From Gliomastix tumulicola (lineage: Eukaryota; Ascomycota; Sordariomycetes; Hypocreales; Bionectriaceae): DNA of 64,000 bases. The stretch spans positions 1 to 64,000 of the forward strand of contig BCHX01000011.1 of NCBI GenBank assembly GCA_001599755.1. The letters run 5' to 3'. Positions 32,181 to 43,758 of the stretch are shown here, piece by piece (positions within the stretch are counted from its first letter, which is position 1; the number at the start of each line of letters is the position of its first letter). The notes below the pieces were generated by a model that worked only from the letters and a program-made list of their open reading frames with translations, was not told the DNA's origin and ran no database searches. The translations under genes and the position numbers were made by a program.

Positions 32181-34060
32181 CTACTCTGCCCACTTTGTCC
32201 AGCGGAGGGGGGCCCGCTCCGGATGCAGCATCTGCAGGATCAGCACGGGCGCCGAGTCCTGCTCTATCAAATCCGAAACGCGCTGCCTCGCAGCTTCGGG
32301 GATCTCGCCCTGCTCCTGCACGGGGTCCACCCGCCAGTCCTTGAGGAGCGTGGCCAGCGTAGCTACGAACTCTACCTGCGAGAACTTCCTGCCTGGGCAG
32401 TCGCGAGCACCCTCCGACCAGCCGAGGTATATACCGGGTCGCGGGGTGATGAGCTCCTCCTGCCCCAGCTGCTCAGACTTGGCCAAGGCATCACTGTCCA
32501 CCCAGCGGGAAGGGCGCCAGTCGAGAGAGTCAGAGCTCTAGAACCTAGGGTCTATGTGGACGGAAGCGTAACTATGGATGACCATGGTGTCTGGCGGGAG
32601 GACGACGATCTTGCCGTCTCCGACATCTAAGCTCTGGGACTGCTTATCCGTCCACTTGGCGACGGGCACTGGCATGTACAGACGGACGGTCTCAAGCATG
32701 ATGGAAAGGCAGCGCCTCAGACGCGGGTAGTGAGCGGCATAAGACCACTCGTTGCTGCCTCCAAGGACTTCCAGCACCTCCTCGCGGACCCAGGCCTGCA
32801 CATCGTGATTAGTAGCGAGGAAGTAGGTGGCGAAGGTGAACATGTGCGCCGTGGTGTCATGCCCAGCAAAATTAAACATAAACATGTTGCCGTAGATCTC
32901 ATTCTCAGTCAGTCCCATCTCACCCTTCGCTTCCTCCTACGAGGCGCGGACGAGCGAGTCCATGTGATTCTTGTCAGTCGACCGCCCCTCGGTGACGGCC
33001 TTCTTCTCCTCCTCGTACAGCTCCGTCATGTAGCCCTAGAACGCGACGCACGACTCGTGCAGGACTCAGAGCTTGCGCGGCAGCCACGGCTTGGCGAGGA
33101 ACTTGGTGCCCGGCGCCATGATGAGCACGCAGTTCTCCAGGGTCGTCTACAGGGAGGCCTTGTAGCTCGCAGACGGGCTGCCATCCTGCCACTCGTCGTG
33201 GCCCTCAAACGGGGAGGATTTGCCGAAGCCGGCGCGGGAGAGGACGTGGAGAGAGAGGGTGCGGGTGTCGTCAGCGATGGTCTTGAGGGACGGCTTCATG
33301 GTCCAGTAGCGGAGCATGTCTTTAGCGAGGTACAGGGACTTAGACCAGATAATTTGGTTATTCTGCTCGTTGAAGCAGGTCGCGGTCATCTTGCGCTACA
33401 CCTTCCACTGCTGGCCGTCGACCTGCGGAGTGGTCAGTATTCTCCCTAAGGGCATGCTTAGATCACAGGGCCATCACTCACCATGGCCATATTAGGGCCA
33501 AACACATTGAGGATCTTGGCGCACAATCATCCGTTAGCCTCCTGCTGACCTCGCAGTGTAAGATAAGGCGCCCGGAAGGAGAAGGGTCGCATACCAGTAA
33601 GCTCAAGGCAGCGGGGGAAATCCGTGCGCCTCTTGATGATATTCATCAAAGTGTCCCGAGTGGCGAGATAGAGCCAGTTCTTACCGGGCGTGACGAGGAT
33701 GAACGCATCGCCCATCTCGTGGTGCGAGCGGTAGCGGTCCTCTAGCTCGAACGCGCGGAAGTTGTAGCGCACGAAGCTGCTGTCGCACACAAAGGGCAGC
33801 AGCCGCTCGACGAGCCCGATAACCTTGCGGTCAACGAGCATCCAGAAGGGATTGGTGTGGCTGATGGGGATGACGCGGATGGGGAGGCTGATCTTGGCAG
33901 CCTTAGAGTAGTTGCGCAGGATAAAGAAGGACGAGGAGTGTGGAGGAAGAAGAAGCAAAGAAGGCGCGGACGGCGGGCGGGCGTCTGAGATGTTGGGTGT
34001 TGCTTCAATTTGGGGGCCGGTACCACACACACCGCTGATCACAGACTCAGCATAGCTCAC
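32181..34060 (-). pseudogene. Cytochrome P450 with six in-frame stops
   Basis: Heme monooxygenase of the fungal microsomal type, now inactivated. The first exon (34060-about 33482) has FWMLVDRKVIGLVERLLPF and HHEMGDAFILVTPGKNWLYL; a 59-nt intron (33481-33423, GTGAGT/CAG) follows. The second exon (33422-32181) stays in one frame to the end and shows MTATCFNEQNNQIIWS, the I-helix FNFAGHDTTAHMF, the K-helix ETVR, and the heme loop GWSEGARDCPGRKFSQVEF with its Cys. That exon holds stops at 33396-33398, 33147-33149, 33066-33068, 33036-33038, 32937-32939 and 32538-32540, all in the same frame with no indel. At least three sit where relatives have Gln (V-Q-RKMTA, ASLQTTL, ASQEEA), one where they have Trp (RF-W-SSDSLDW) and one is TGA, probably from CGA. 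A TGA at 33527-33529 is either a seventh stop or intronic. The pattern suggests C-to-T decay, not loss of constraint over a long time. Confidence 0.85.
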
Positions 34061-34515
34061 ACATGGAGCGGAATGGAAATTGAGAAGGCTATGACACGGC
34101 GCCCAGGGACGACTGTGAGGCAGATAGGGGTGTTGTTATCACGTCTACATCTCCCAGCACCCCTACGTGTTCGCACCAGGGCCATCCTATTGTCAGATGC
34201 AAGTGGGGAGGGGTGACGTGCCCTTGCGATAACGACGCGCCGTGCTACTTGTGGGTAATCACAACTGTCTTTGGACGGAGAGTCGCCCCTTGGATAGGTG
34301 GTTGTCGTCAGGCGGAGGGCCTGATGTGCTTGCTCACATTCTCCAAATGATAACCCTTGAATTCAGAAAAAGGCATGTACTTCACGGGTCTCACTCCATG
34401 GCACCAAAAGCACTTCTGAGTGAACATGAACTACTCAACTGATAACCCTTATGCCGCGCCTAGCCTTTCAAACTCCAACAAGATACGTATACTGGCTCGT
34501 AGCGATGTGTGTCAC
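34061..34515. other. Gap between two minus-strand genes
   Basis: Upstream of the P450 remnant and downstream of the exon-repeat gene. No gene is seen. Confidence 0.4.
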
Positions 34516-35478
34516 CTAAGCCTTCCAGATTGGTGCAGATACCAAAGGGAGCCCCCGAAGGCCACTGTCTAGCGCATGAACCAAGCTGTCTATATCCTGA
34601 TTCTTGCCTGGTAGAAGAGCGCGCAGTCGGAGCCACCAAAACCCACCATCACGTCGGCCATAGTGGAGCGTTACCCATAGATCGTCATCCTCGAGACCCG
34701 CGCATCGCAAGCAGCAAGGCTGGGTTTTTTTTCGCAGACCCCCAGCTATCAGTAGAACGTCAAAATATGTCCCTATAAGATATTGAAACCAACTTACGCA
34801 AAATGTTGGCCAGATGGTTAGGGATCACAGCAGTGCATAGACCATGCTTTTTAGGGAAGCCCTTACAGGAGGGATTCTTGCAAGGTTCCTCCGAGTCTGT
34901 TGGGCTGGCCAAAACTCCCCCGGCACCGAATGTCTGAGCCAAATCAGAATAATCTTGGCGATTTTTCTTGCCCATGACCCGTGCTATGGCCGCATTGAAC
35001 CGAAGTGACCAGACCCCAGGAGTCCATTGGGTGTAGCGAACGGCAGTGAAGACCGGATTGGATGAGTCATTGCTGGCGATACCCATGCAGCGCAGGCAGG
35101 AAGGCTGGGATTGCGCCAGCAGACTTCGGCCTGTTGATAGAACGTGAGGAGATGTATTATTTATGGGATTATTAGGATATACGTACGCAAAAGGAGAGTA
35201 AGGTTATTGGGGATCATGGCGACCTTGAAGCCATCTCTCCAAGCGTTGCCCTCACATGGGTAGTTTTCGCAACGCTCAAGGAAAGACTTCCTAAAGCTCT
35301 CTTGGCTTTCGAAGCTGTCCTGGATGTGCCGGTTGCTCTGTTCCATGCTGACTAAGTTCGGCTTTGGGTAGAAAAGGAATCGAATCAGTTGGTGCAGACC
35401 AGGAACGAAGATAAAAATTGAGATGGGGATGGTAGCATACTTATACACACATCGCCATTGCTTCTCCTTTGAGGACAA
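34516..35478 (-). CDS. Three-exon protein with duplicated Cys-containing module
   Basis: The spliced model is exon 1 35478-35187, exon 2 35130-34798 and exon 3 34745-34516, 284 residues. Both introns (56 and 52 nt) are phase 1, with GTACGT and GTAAGT donors and AG acceptors. Exon 1 has a hydrophobic segment (IPISIFIFVPGLHQLI), a likely membrane helix or anchor near residue 20. The ends of exons 1 and 2 match each other: CENYPCEG...VAMIPNNLTLLLR and CKNPSCKG...TAVIPNHLANILR. The starts of exons 2 and 3 also match: QSQPSCLRCMG and KKTQPCCLRCAG. So one module (C-x4-C, IPN-x-L-x3-LR, phase-1 intron, QPxCLRCxG) occurs twice, and the symmetric 1-1 exon 2 could be added or lost without breaking the frame. 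The family is unknown. CxxC pairs (CLRC) suggest metal binding or disulfides. The gene looks intact beside a dead P450. Confidence 0.6.
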
Positions 35479-35489
35479 CTTCCGTTTTG

Positions 35490-37275
35490 CTCGCCACCCG
35501 CCTAACTCTACATGCGGGCGCTTTAGGTCATGTGCTGTTCAATGATTCGTCCATCGCGCCGTGTACCTGGCATCATGTCGGTGTGAAAAAGCGGAATCAT
35601 GCGCGGAACTAAGTCGCCTTACGCTACAGGCATTAATTCATTGGCCAGGATACTTCGGATTGCGCAGCAGGGGTAGCGGTCAGAGTCACACACCCTGCTC
35701 ACCAACGTAAGCGTCATGGCCGTGTTCAAGACCAGCGGGACTTGCCCATCTTGTCGCTACTTAACTTGCTGCACGCCCGGCATCACAGTCAACGAGGGCC
35801 TTTTCTGCGGCCCATTTTCGCGTCTGATCAGCAGTACAGTAAGACTCATAGACTTGTCACACCGCTTGTCCATGGCCCCCAAATGGCTAGGTTGTTGGCT
35901 CATCTCGTATCACATTTCCCTGCCTATCCTTCTAATTCTTGGGGATGCGGCAAGACCAACCTCAATGGGCTCTTTTGATTAGTGCACTAGAATTTTGTCG
36001 GTGTGACACGCTTTCCCCGAGCTCCTATACGGAAGGAGCTGCCTGAGTTGGTCTACGTGGAGTTGCCGTGAAGGCAATGCCACGGCGGGAGACAAGGTAT
36101 CAGGGTTGAACTTGCTAGTTTCCATTTGATTGCGCGGATGGAATCTGTAGACAGTCGTGTTTTGTTTTGAATAATCCGTAAATGGTATCAACTTTTAGGG
36201 AGGCAAAGTGCGTATTGAATAGCTTGCCATGGGCCCAGTTGAAGGTCTGTGCTCTTGCTAATTTTCCTCCTTGTCTGCGATTAAAGGTTCCCCCCCGCCC
36301 CCCCCCCCCTCCCCCCTGGATTCGCATCCTGGTGCCATCATCTACACGTAGCCCACCTTCAGAGTGCGACCAGTGACAGAAGCCGTTACCTCCGTCATTC
36401 ACTATGTCTTGAACACGAGAAGGTTTGGCTCCACCACTATGGATAGATGAACAGACCGGGTGTATGAGCTTCAGCTGCATGTTCTGGCCACTCTTTACCC
36501 ATGTCACTGTTCATTTCTCGTCCCTCCTACCTGCATCTATGGTGCGTCAAGTCTCACTGATACACGCCGCATCACAACATCCTTCGTCTATCGTACTGAT
36601 TCGCCTGGTGGAGCTTCCTGGCGTAATGGGATGGACGCCATACGAGGCTGGCCTAAGATCCACACTACGTCCCACGCTGATGTTCATCGACCTCTGAAGG
36701 CTCGCCTCACCGTTGAACCTCCTGTAGTCGTTGCTATCGGGCTGAATGAGGCAGACGCCAGTCATGTGGAGGAAGCGTCTCGCACGCCACGAACAGACAA
36801 CTAAGGTGTCGAACAAGTTCCCAATCAAGATAGGTAGCGGCGTCGTTGAGGCGGACGAATTCATGCCCTGTGGAACGGAGTCTGACAATTTTCAGATTTG
36901 GTACGCTCTTGATGAGTAGTTGTAGTAGTCCCTCAGCGCGTAGTCGTGACTTTGGATATGCAAACGCATGTATTTCCGAGAAACAGTGAGGCGGCGTCCA
37001 TGTTTACGTAGCCCGCTCCCTATGCGTGGTCAGAATGAGGCGGCGTAACACCAGCCCTGTCCCACCAACAGATCCAATTTGATGAATCATTGAGGCCTAC
37101 GGGAGCTGAAGCTCCGGCATCGGCAAGGGTGAGAGATGTGATGCTCGATAAGCCGACAAACCGTCCATTCGAGGCCATGGACAAGCGGTGTGACATGCTA
37201 GCGAGTCTGGGCAGACCACTAACTAGACGCGGCCATGGGGCAAGGGAAGTCCTCGCTGACTGTGAGATTAGTCAC
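35490..37275. mobile_element. Fold-back element, copy 1
   Basis: The left arm (about 35490-36000) and a short right arm (about 37160-37275) are inverted copies of each other; both contain the block AGACTCRY...CATGTCACACCGCTTGTCCATGGCC in opposite orientation. The interior (36425-36800) and the segment before the right arm (37085-37150) match copy 2 at 62408-62815 and 62938-62998 in order. The element has no intact transposase frame, so it is non-autonomous or decayed. A C-rich run lies at 36290-36316. The right arm appears truncated relative to copy 2. Exact ends and target-site duplication could not be fixed by eye. Confidence 0.65.
36290..36316. repeat. C-rich homopolymer tract
   Basis: Runs of C broken only by single G and T, inside fold-back copy 1. 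It generates spurious poly-Pro/Gly readings. Confidence 0.9.
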
Positions 37276-38027
37276 ATCTGTGATTGACGCTTTCTCTGCC
37301 TTGCAACGTTCATGCTAGTACCAACCGCTATCCCAATCAGAGGCTGAGCGAAGCGGTGAGTCGCGTCTGCCGAGAGATGCAAGACTGGGGCTCGGCCGCC
37401 ACCCCACCTCTTGTCTGTTTACTCGTAGGAGGTACCAGTGTATCTACCGTAGACCGGCGAAAGAGGAAACGATCAGGCATGTCGGACGAATGAGAGCATA
37501 TATCTTGTTACTCTTTCCACCCGAGCCGGAAGCCATGATGGCGAGTCCCGATTCTTCGCCGCTCCTGCCACATGTGTTGCCTTGCTCATACCAGTAGTCT
37601 TGACCCAGACTCATTCATCTTGGAATAGCAGCCCTTGTAGGAAAGCTGGTGCACGACTACGCTTGCAGTGTCATTGAATATTTGATCATCCTTCAAGCAG
37701 CACCAACATGTCGAGAGGCAACCACCACTCCACAATCCCCCCTACCACGATCTATCAAGAGTCAAGCCTTTGCTTCCCCGTACACGACCCCTTCTAGACA
37801 TGACACTTCCGGGAGATTTAGAAGAGACATTAATGTTAGCCATCTAGGTATCGGAATTACCCATAACCGCTCAGTGCGACTCGAGCCTTCTCACGCCTAG
37901 ATCAACCTCCTCGGCATCGCCTCTCGTACAGAGTTTCATCGAATATCCCCACCTTCACGTTGCCCGCGGTACTCCCTGGCAGCGGCTATCTCCTCTAGCA
38001 AGTACGGTCATCCGGCCATCGCAGTTT
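37276..38027. other. No supported gene
   Basis: Short ORFs only, between fold-back copy 1 and the Myb-like gene remnant. Nothing recognised. Confidence 0.35.
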
Positions 38028-39134
38028 GTGAACGATGGTCAGTCTGACCAGGCGACGCCGCCGCTACAGAAGAGCACAGGCAACGAGTTCGTCGCACTGA
38101 GCTGCATGTCTGGTCGTTATTCCCCAGAACCTCCTCCGGAACCCTACCTGGGCTCCTTTGCCGTGTCTAACGACCAGGGGTACAGCCGCAACAACCCGTA
38201 CGATCTGCAGAGCGAGGCATCTTCGGATGTTGTCGAGTTGTACATGCGCATTCCCCGCAGAGGTGTAGCAACTACGCGTCCTTCAGCAACACAGCCAGTC
38301 CAGCAAACTAGTCTCCCGCGGAACGGAGGTGGCGACTCTTCAGCAGCCCTGTCCCGCAATTGCAAGCTGCGTGGCATAGGAAAATCTCCCACACGTGGAC
38401 CTGCACGAGCAGGCCGGATCCCGGAAGGTCGGAGTCGTGACGGGCGCCGGAGGCGCGCAGGGCGGAGAGGCGGCGCTCGTCGCAGTTCAAATATTCGCGG
38501 GGCTCCTATTATCGAGTAGTGGTAGAACTGCCACGGGCAAACGAGACCCCCAAACCTAAAGGCCGCCACCTCTTCTTTGTAGCAACTGATCTATGGCCTC
38601 CGCTGGCAGTACCGCGACCACAAAGGAGAAGATCTGTGGTCTCAAATCCAACAACACATACTAAACGCGACCGGCACAGAAATGAGCATAGCAGCTCTAC
38701 AAATGAAATACGCTCGATCCCGTATCGAGGACATCGAGTAGCTTGACCAAGATGCTCTCTTAGTCCGACTGCTTCTTTTGCTGACCACCTATTTCTAGAA
38801 AAATATCCTCTCCCAGGCCTGGTACCAATTCCAGGAGGAATACTACTCCGGGATACTACAGAGATTCCTTGAACTAGGCGGATCACGCAACATGGATCTA
38901 AGTGCCAAAGACATCGAATACCAGCTCGTCACCGAGCTGAGGCTGGAGGAATATCTATACATGGGCCGGCACCTCGCGCGTGGCCTGGCACTTCGCCGCC
39001 GCGTGGATACCAACGAAGGTAAAACGTCAAAAAGCACTCGAAAGGGTGTACGGCAAGACGATGCGACGATGATCAACCGACCTACGAACGACGAGGTCCT
39101 TGGCCAAATCTACCAGCATTGGGCGAATAGCTAG
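38028..39134 (+). pseudogene. Possible Myb/SANT-like gene, probably decayed
   Basis: The best-supported part is an exon starting at 38583 after a pyrimidine-rich CTTTGTAG acceptor. It reads LRWQYRDHKGEDLWSQIQQH, then ATGTEMSIAALQMKYARSRI, the pattern of a fungal family with SANT-like helices (LRW, W..Iq, GT.mt..aLqMr..R). A candidate 61-nt intron at 38738-38798 (CTGAC branch, TTTCTAG acceptor) follows. The next block, QAWYQFQEEYYSGILQRFLE then SAKDIEYQLVTEL, also fits the family, but the intron would shift the frame by one. Reading straight through instead gives two TAG codons, both possible CAG changes. Upstream, 38028-38519 encodes a low-complexity Ser/Pro/Arg-rich stretch that may be the N-terminus. 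The gene is either broken or has a splice I cannot resolve. A nuclear role is inferred only from the fold. Confidence 0.4.
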
Positions 39135-40189
39135 ACTCGCCGGTGTTTGAGGATGGGGACAATGCCAGCCATGATCACGCCCAGCGGGCACCAGAATACG
39201 TAGCTGAACAATGCTGACACACTCTATATTAAATATTGGCGACGCCATGGACATGGCTTAGGTTACTTGGCTCCTAGATTATGGGTTGTTATTCTATCGA
39301 ACAGCTGGCTCTTATGCCTGCCATATACCTTTGCGCAATACCATTTCGGATCCTTGTACTCTGGGATCTGTTATATGATCAAAGAATCTTTAGAGGGAAA
39401 AGAGAGCGGGTTGTCTTGCCCTCTCTGGCACTCTGCGGGGGGCTATTGCTAGTACAGTCAGTCCTAGTCGTTTAGTACTCTAGCAAATCTCAACTCCGGC
39501 CACACAGCCTGCCGCATGAGATCACTTATGTGCCATAACCCCGCCCTCCCAACACACCCCAGGATGGAGACTCAGCAGTACTGGCCAATAAATGGATCGC
39601 AGGCACATGGCACAAGAAACCAAGAGTAGCATAGGCAAAGAGTGGCGAGAAATGACTCATAAGGCTAAAACTCGTGTACCCGGTCTATTCATAGTAGAGG
39701 GATCACACCTACTTATTATACGCACTCCTGCGCAGGGAATATCTCTGTCACTGCCCAGGACAAGGGGGTAGGGGACGGCCCTGGCGCCTGAGTACGGACC
39801 TTCTAGTAATGTAAACTCACAAGAACTCGCTACAGTTAGCAGATTATTTGACCCAGCGCGCCGATACGCACGAGTGAGGGGTGTGCAGAGCGTCTGACGC
39901 GCCGCGAATACAACGACCGAGCTGTTTTCGTGCTCATTGCAGTGAGCCGCCTAGGCGTTGAGTGGTGGAATCTTTCACCATGGACCGGGGAGTCTGGCTA
40001 CTCCCATTTTTGGTGCGCACTTGATGGGTGGCTGTAGCGGGGATCATGGACTGGCTGCTTCAACGGGCTTGGGCTCCATGACTACCATAAGTTCCAATAT
40101 TCTCTCGATGCACGCACCTCGAATGAAAGAGGCGGCGGAGCCGCCCCAGACCAGTCTGACCGGAATGCCAGCACCCGCCATCGCGCCGC
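39135..40189. other. No supported gene
   Basis: About 1 kb with short motif-free ORFs between two decayed genes. Confidence 0.35.
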
Positions 40190-40710
40190 CAAAGACGACA
40201 CCGACAAGGCGGAAGCGGAGGGACGACGGGGGGGGGGGTCCGGAGCCACACCAGCAATACGCCGAGCGAAACGGGCGATGAATACGTACCGTGCATGATT
40301 GACAAGCTCGGCGAGAAGAAGATCATGCCCAGTGGCATGCTCCTCGAAAATCGCGAATACAACATTCGCAAATTCCGAGTCCCAAGTCGTGGCGATAAGC
40401 TTTTTATGCTTGGGATCGAGTGTGCTAAGGCCCTCGGCTACCGTGATTCTTTCCATTTGTGCCGCAAGAACAAGTTATCTGTAAAACTATCGCCACCCAG
40501 CCTGAAAAGGACGACTTTATCCAGCTCTCAATCGAGGCAAATAGTCATTATTACCGCGCGGTAGCAACGTGATTGAGGGCGGTCGGCAAGTTTGAGACGA
40601 CTGCTTGGAGCAAGCCTCTTGCAAGAAAGGATTCACAGAAAATGATGCTACTTAGGGAAAGAGACCGAGTGCATAGAAGGCCGAAGCAGTTGATGTTCAG
40701 GACAGTGCCC
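40190..40710 (+). pseudogene. RSC7/Swp82-like chromatin remodelling subunit fragment
   Basis: RSC7 (Npl6)/Swp82 proteins are subunits of RSC and SWI/SNF remodelers. Here the conserved core is present in pieces: ENREYNIRKFRVPSRGDKLFMLGIECAKALGYRDS (given in part; 40341-40450), then KTIATQPEKDDFIQ in another frame, back to QSRQIVIITAR, then VIEGGRQV-TGA-DDCLEQASCKKGFTEND in the third frame. The family order (GREY..R.F, FMLG.E.A...GFRDS, YK.I.TQ.EKDDLI, SR.IA.VTAR, V..GRRV.DDY) is preserved, so this is one gene cut by frameshifts and stops. A nine-G run at 40230-40238 probably marks another shift. The true working copy must lie elsewhere if the complex exists. It may have come from a gene duplication followed by decay. 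Confidence 0.65.
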
Positions 40711-41916
40711 CAAGCAGCTCAGACGAGAACTAGCCTGGGATCACGAACACCGGGCGGAAGAGGCTATGGAACCGCTCTGCTCAGCGCGGGCTCAGTATGT
40801 ATTTTTCTCAACATGAACATAAATGGAACATGCCTTCTCTCAGTCTCTCATTTGTCAACGGCCGCATCGCCCATTCCGGGAAAGGCAGGAAAGCTGACAT
40901 ATGATCTTTCCCGACAGAATCGAACGGCAAGCACCTTCCGGAAGGCCTCGAGCGTCACGCTAGGTCCCCTGGCAGCACGGAGTTGCAGAAGCCCCTACCT
41001 ATCTTCTCCCCCTTACCACAGCCCGCGAAAGTAACACAGCACCCGAAGAAGCAAGTTCTGGCTAACAACCAGCTCACGCCGCCCATAGGGACGTTCAACG
41101 AGGTTGCAATGCCCTCACAGTACGACGACGCACCCCGTTAACCATGTTGGCATGGATGACGATCTCAGGATGTCTGTTCAGCCTTTAGAACTATACCTCG
41201 GCTTCAAAGTTCTGTCCCTTTCGAGGGCATTCTCATTGCAGCACTCAATTCGCGAACGATGGCCCGAGACGCCTCTACATCCAGCGGCGGGCAACAGGCA
41301 TGTTGGTCCTGCTTGCGAAGCATCGTGCGATATCGTTGCATTCAGCGAGAGATCAGCGTCCGGGTGCGGCAGCGTTGTGTTGGAGTCTTCAGGTGTATGT
41401 TAGGATCACGAAGTGACAGGGGCCAACCTCGTACCTCCAAAAGGCTCTGGGAAGCCTATGTCGTGACGTCTGGAGTGGGTGGGAATAAGTCTTAGCATAG
41501 TCTGACCCAAAGGACGCTTTCCAGTCCAAGTTACCGACGATGGGAAGTTCAACAAGTGAGGCGACGGCTTCGATAGCCATGGAGTATTATGGGCAATCAA
41601 TGAATACAGAGCAGGTGGGCAGAGCCAAAAGTGGCCGTCGGGTATCCAAGCGGCGGCATTTAGCCTTGCTCAAGGTCCAGGTCACCCATTTTAGCTCACT
41701 AGTTAGCATTTTGCAACATCACCCAAGGCAACATCATTAGTACAGAGAGAGCTAAAGTGGCCAATACAGGCCACTCTCCATAGCACGGGAGTGCCCCGTC
41801 TTCCAGTCCCAGGCACAAGCATCTTTATAGCTTATGGATCGCGCACAGTGAATGGAGAGAACACCTTGCCGTAGGCTGGCGCAATTTGCCGGGGTACAGA
41901 CACCGCAAAGGCAACG
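40711..41916. other. No supported gene
   Basis: Short ORFs on both strands, none with motifs. The 40573-41034 reading begins inside the RSC7-like remnant and then loses similarity. Confidence 0.35.
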
Positions 41917-42720
41917 ATGGCGATTCCCATGTACCTCGATGTGCATCCATTGAATAACTATGAGCCAATCGGCGGTGATGATGGCGCGTGGATTGGGTTG
42001 AGTCGCGACCGCGACCGCCATCTATTGGTCATGGTGCGGAAGGTATACCAGATGAGTATCGCTCACTTACAGGCTCTCGCACAGGTTAAGCACCCCAGTA
42101 TTTCCCTCCCTGTGGCCTTGTACGTCGTGGGAGAGGATCTCTATACCGTGTATGACTTTGTGGAGCTGGACATCTCTGATCTTCCATCGCTCCCCTTCCC
42201 GCAAGTCATAACTATCCTTGCCCAGGTACGGCTATCTTCTACATAGGTCGATCCATGAGCTCATATTGGTGTCCGCGAGTAGGTACGGAGAGCCATCGAG
42301 TATTTAGTGCGCCGCGAGCTCGGGTTCCGCATTGATACGATACGATTATCAGCCAGCGGCCAGGCCAAACTGAGTATGACAAAGACCCTTGTGATCCCCA
42401 GCCAATCATGTACTAATGATGGTAGTGCTTGACTGGGCCTTTGAGCCAAGCCCCCCATTTATCGCCGCCAACCTCGAATACGTCGCCGTCTACCTAGAGG
42501 ACACCTTGGCTACGTTGTCGGCCTGTCCCTGGGATTCCTTTGGTGATACTACGTCATTCCTGCATGCGCTCAGATCGGGGGTTGTCCCACCTCATGATGT
42601 AAGGCACCAGCGTTGCCAGTTGGAAGTACAAGGCTCACAGCAATACAGCATGCATTCCTATCGCGTGCTGCGCAGCCTCTCTCGTTGCGGGAGGTCTGCC
42701 GTTCGACAGCTCAAAAGAAG
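41917..42720 (+). CDS. Protein kinase-fold protein, likely pseudokinase
   Basis: Multi-exon model: exon 1 41917-42225, intron 57 nt, exon 2 42283-42373, intron 52 nt (GTATGA, TACTAATG branch, TAG), exon 3 42426-42598, then an unresolved 3' end before about 42720. Exon 1 carries a kinase N-lobe: GAWIGLSRDRDRHLLVMVRK, where VRK takes the VAIK place, then a helix and HPSISLPVALYVVGEDLYTV, then YDFVELDISDL. Exon 2 gives RRAIEYLVRRELGFRIDTI, which replaces the HRD loop (no HRD, no catalytic Asp-x4-Asn). Exon 3 opens MLDWAFEPSP where DFG should be. Catalysis is therefore unlikely. Similar degenerate kinases are common in fungal accessory regions. The start ATG is the first in the frame; an upstream exon cannot be excluded. 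Confidence 0.55.
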
Positions 42721-42724
42721 CTAA

Positions 42725-43758
42725 CGGCCCAACCATGAAGAGCAGGAACAAGCCGAGGTCCACGCGGGAGACTCAGACGGCAGCCCCTTTGGACGACGGG
42801 CCTGACCAGTGATTCACCCAGCGAGTAGTCAGATTCATCACGATGTGTAGGGTAGGCGGATATCCACAGACCAACCTTCACCATACGAACCCCCGCTTGT
42901 TTCACCGACGGCAGTCCTGACTTCTTTCCTCCATTTCTCTCTGGACGTGGTTGAGCACACCGTAATCGAGCGGGGCTGAGGTCTCACGTCGGACAAAAAG
43001 GCTTGCCAAGGCGCGACCTCAGAGATTGGTGAGCGCCTGTGGGTCGACGCTATGGATGGTAGGGATGGACAGATGACAATAGTTACAGTTCTAATTATGG
43101 TGTTGGTATGTATCCAAGCTTCATGGTTGCCTACGTGTCACGTGAAGGTGCGCACGACTCGCGCCAGTGGCGAACCACATGCCCCCCCCTTTTCACTCCC
43201 GACATCCAACAAGACGGTCATATCAGGCCGCGCCCTTCCGCTCTCTGAGAAGTACTCTCTGCGACTAGCTTCACCTGCTGCATCATCATATAGCCGCCCT
43301 TGACAGTCCCAACTTCCGCTGCCGAGCCTTCCTTTGCGACCCTTACTCCCGCCCCTGTTCTTTGCGCGTCAATATTGATCAGAATCGCTAGGGGTACAGG
43401 CTCCGCTGTGTCCACGGTGCTCTCTTGGCAGCCATTGAGTGTCACGCATCACGGACGGGCACAGGCAAAATTTCGCAAGCACAGCAGCACAATCGATGTC
43501 CAGTACTCTGTTAGTCCCGCTAGTTAGATACGAACGTCCTTCGACCGCTATGTAAATGGCGAGCATTCAAATAACCTAGCTTTCGGCGATAGAAGGTTTA
43601 CCGCAACAGCTACACCTTGTTCTTCCAGGCATCTTAGAAACGACATTGACAGAACCGCTGGCTGGAGTCCGCGGTCTTCCCACCTCCTCGCTACCACCTC
43701 GTCGCCCTTTACGACCAGATTTCACAACAAATTTCAGCAAGAGGCGACGGAAAAGAGG
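42725..43758. other. No supported gene
   Basis: Motif-free ORFs on both strands. The stretch is presumably the promoter of the gene that follows, with no clear TATA box. Confidence 0.35.
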
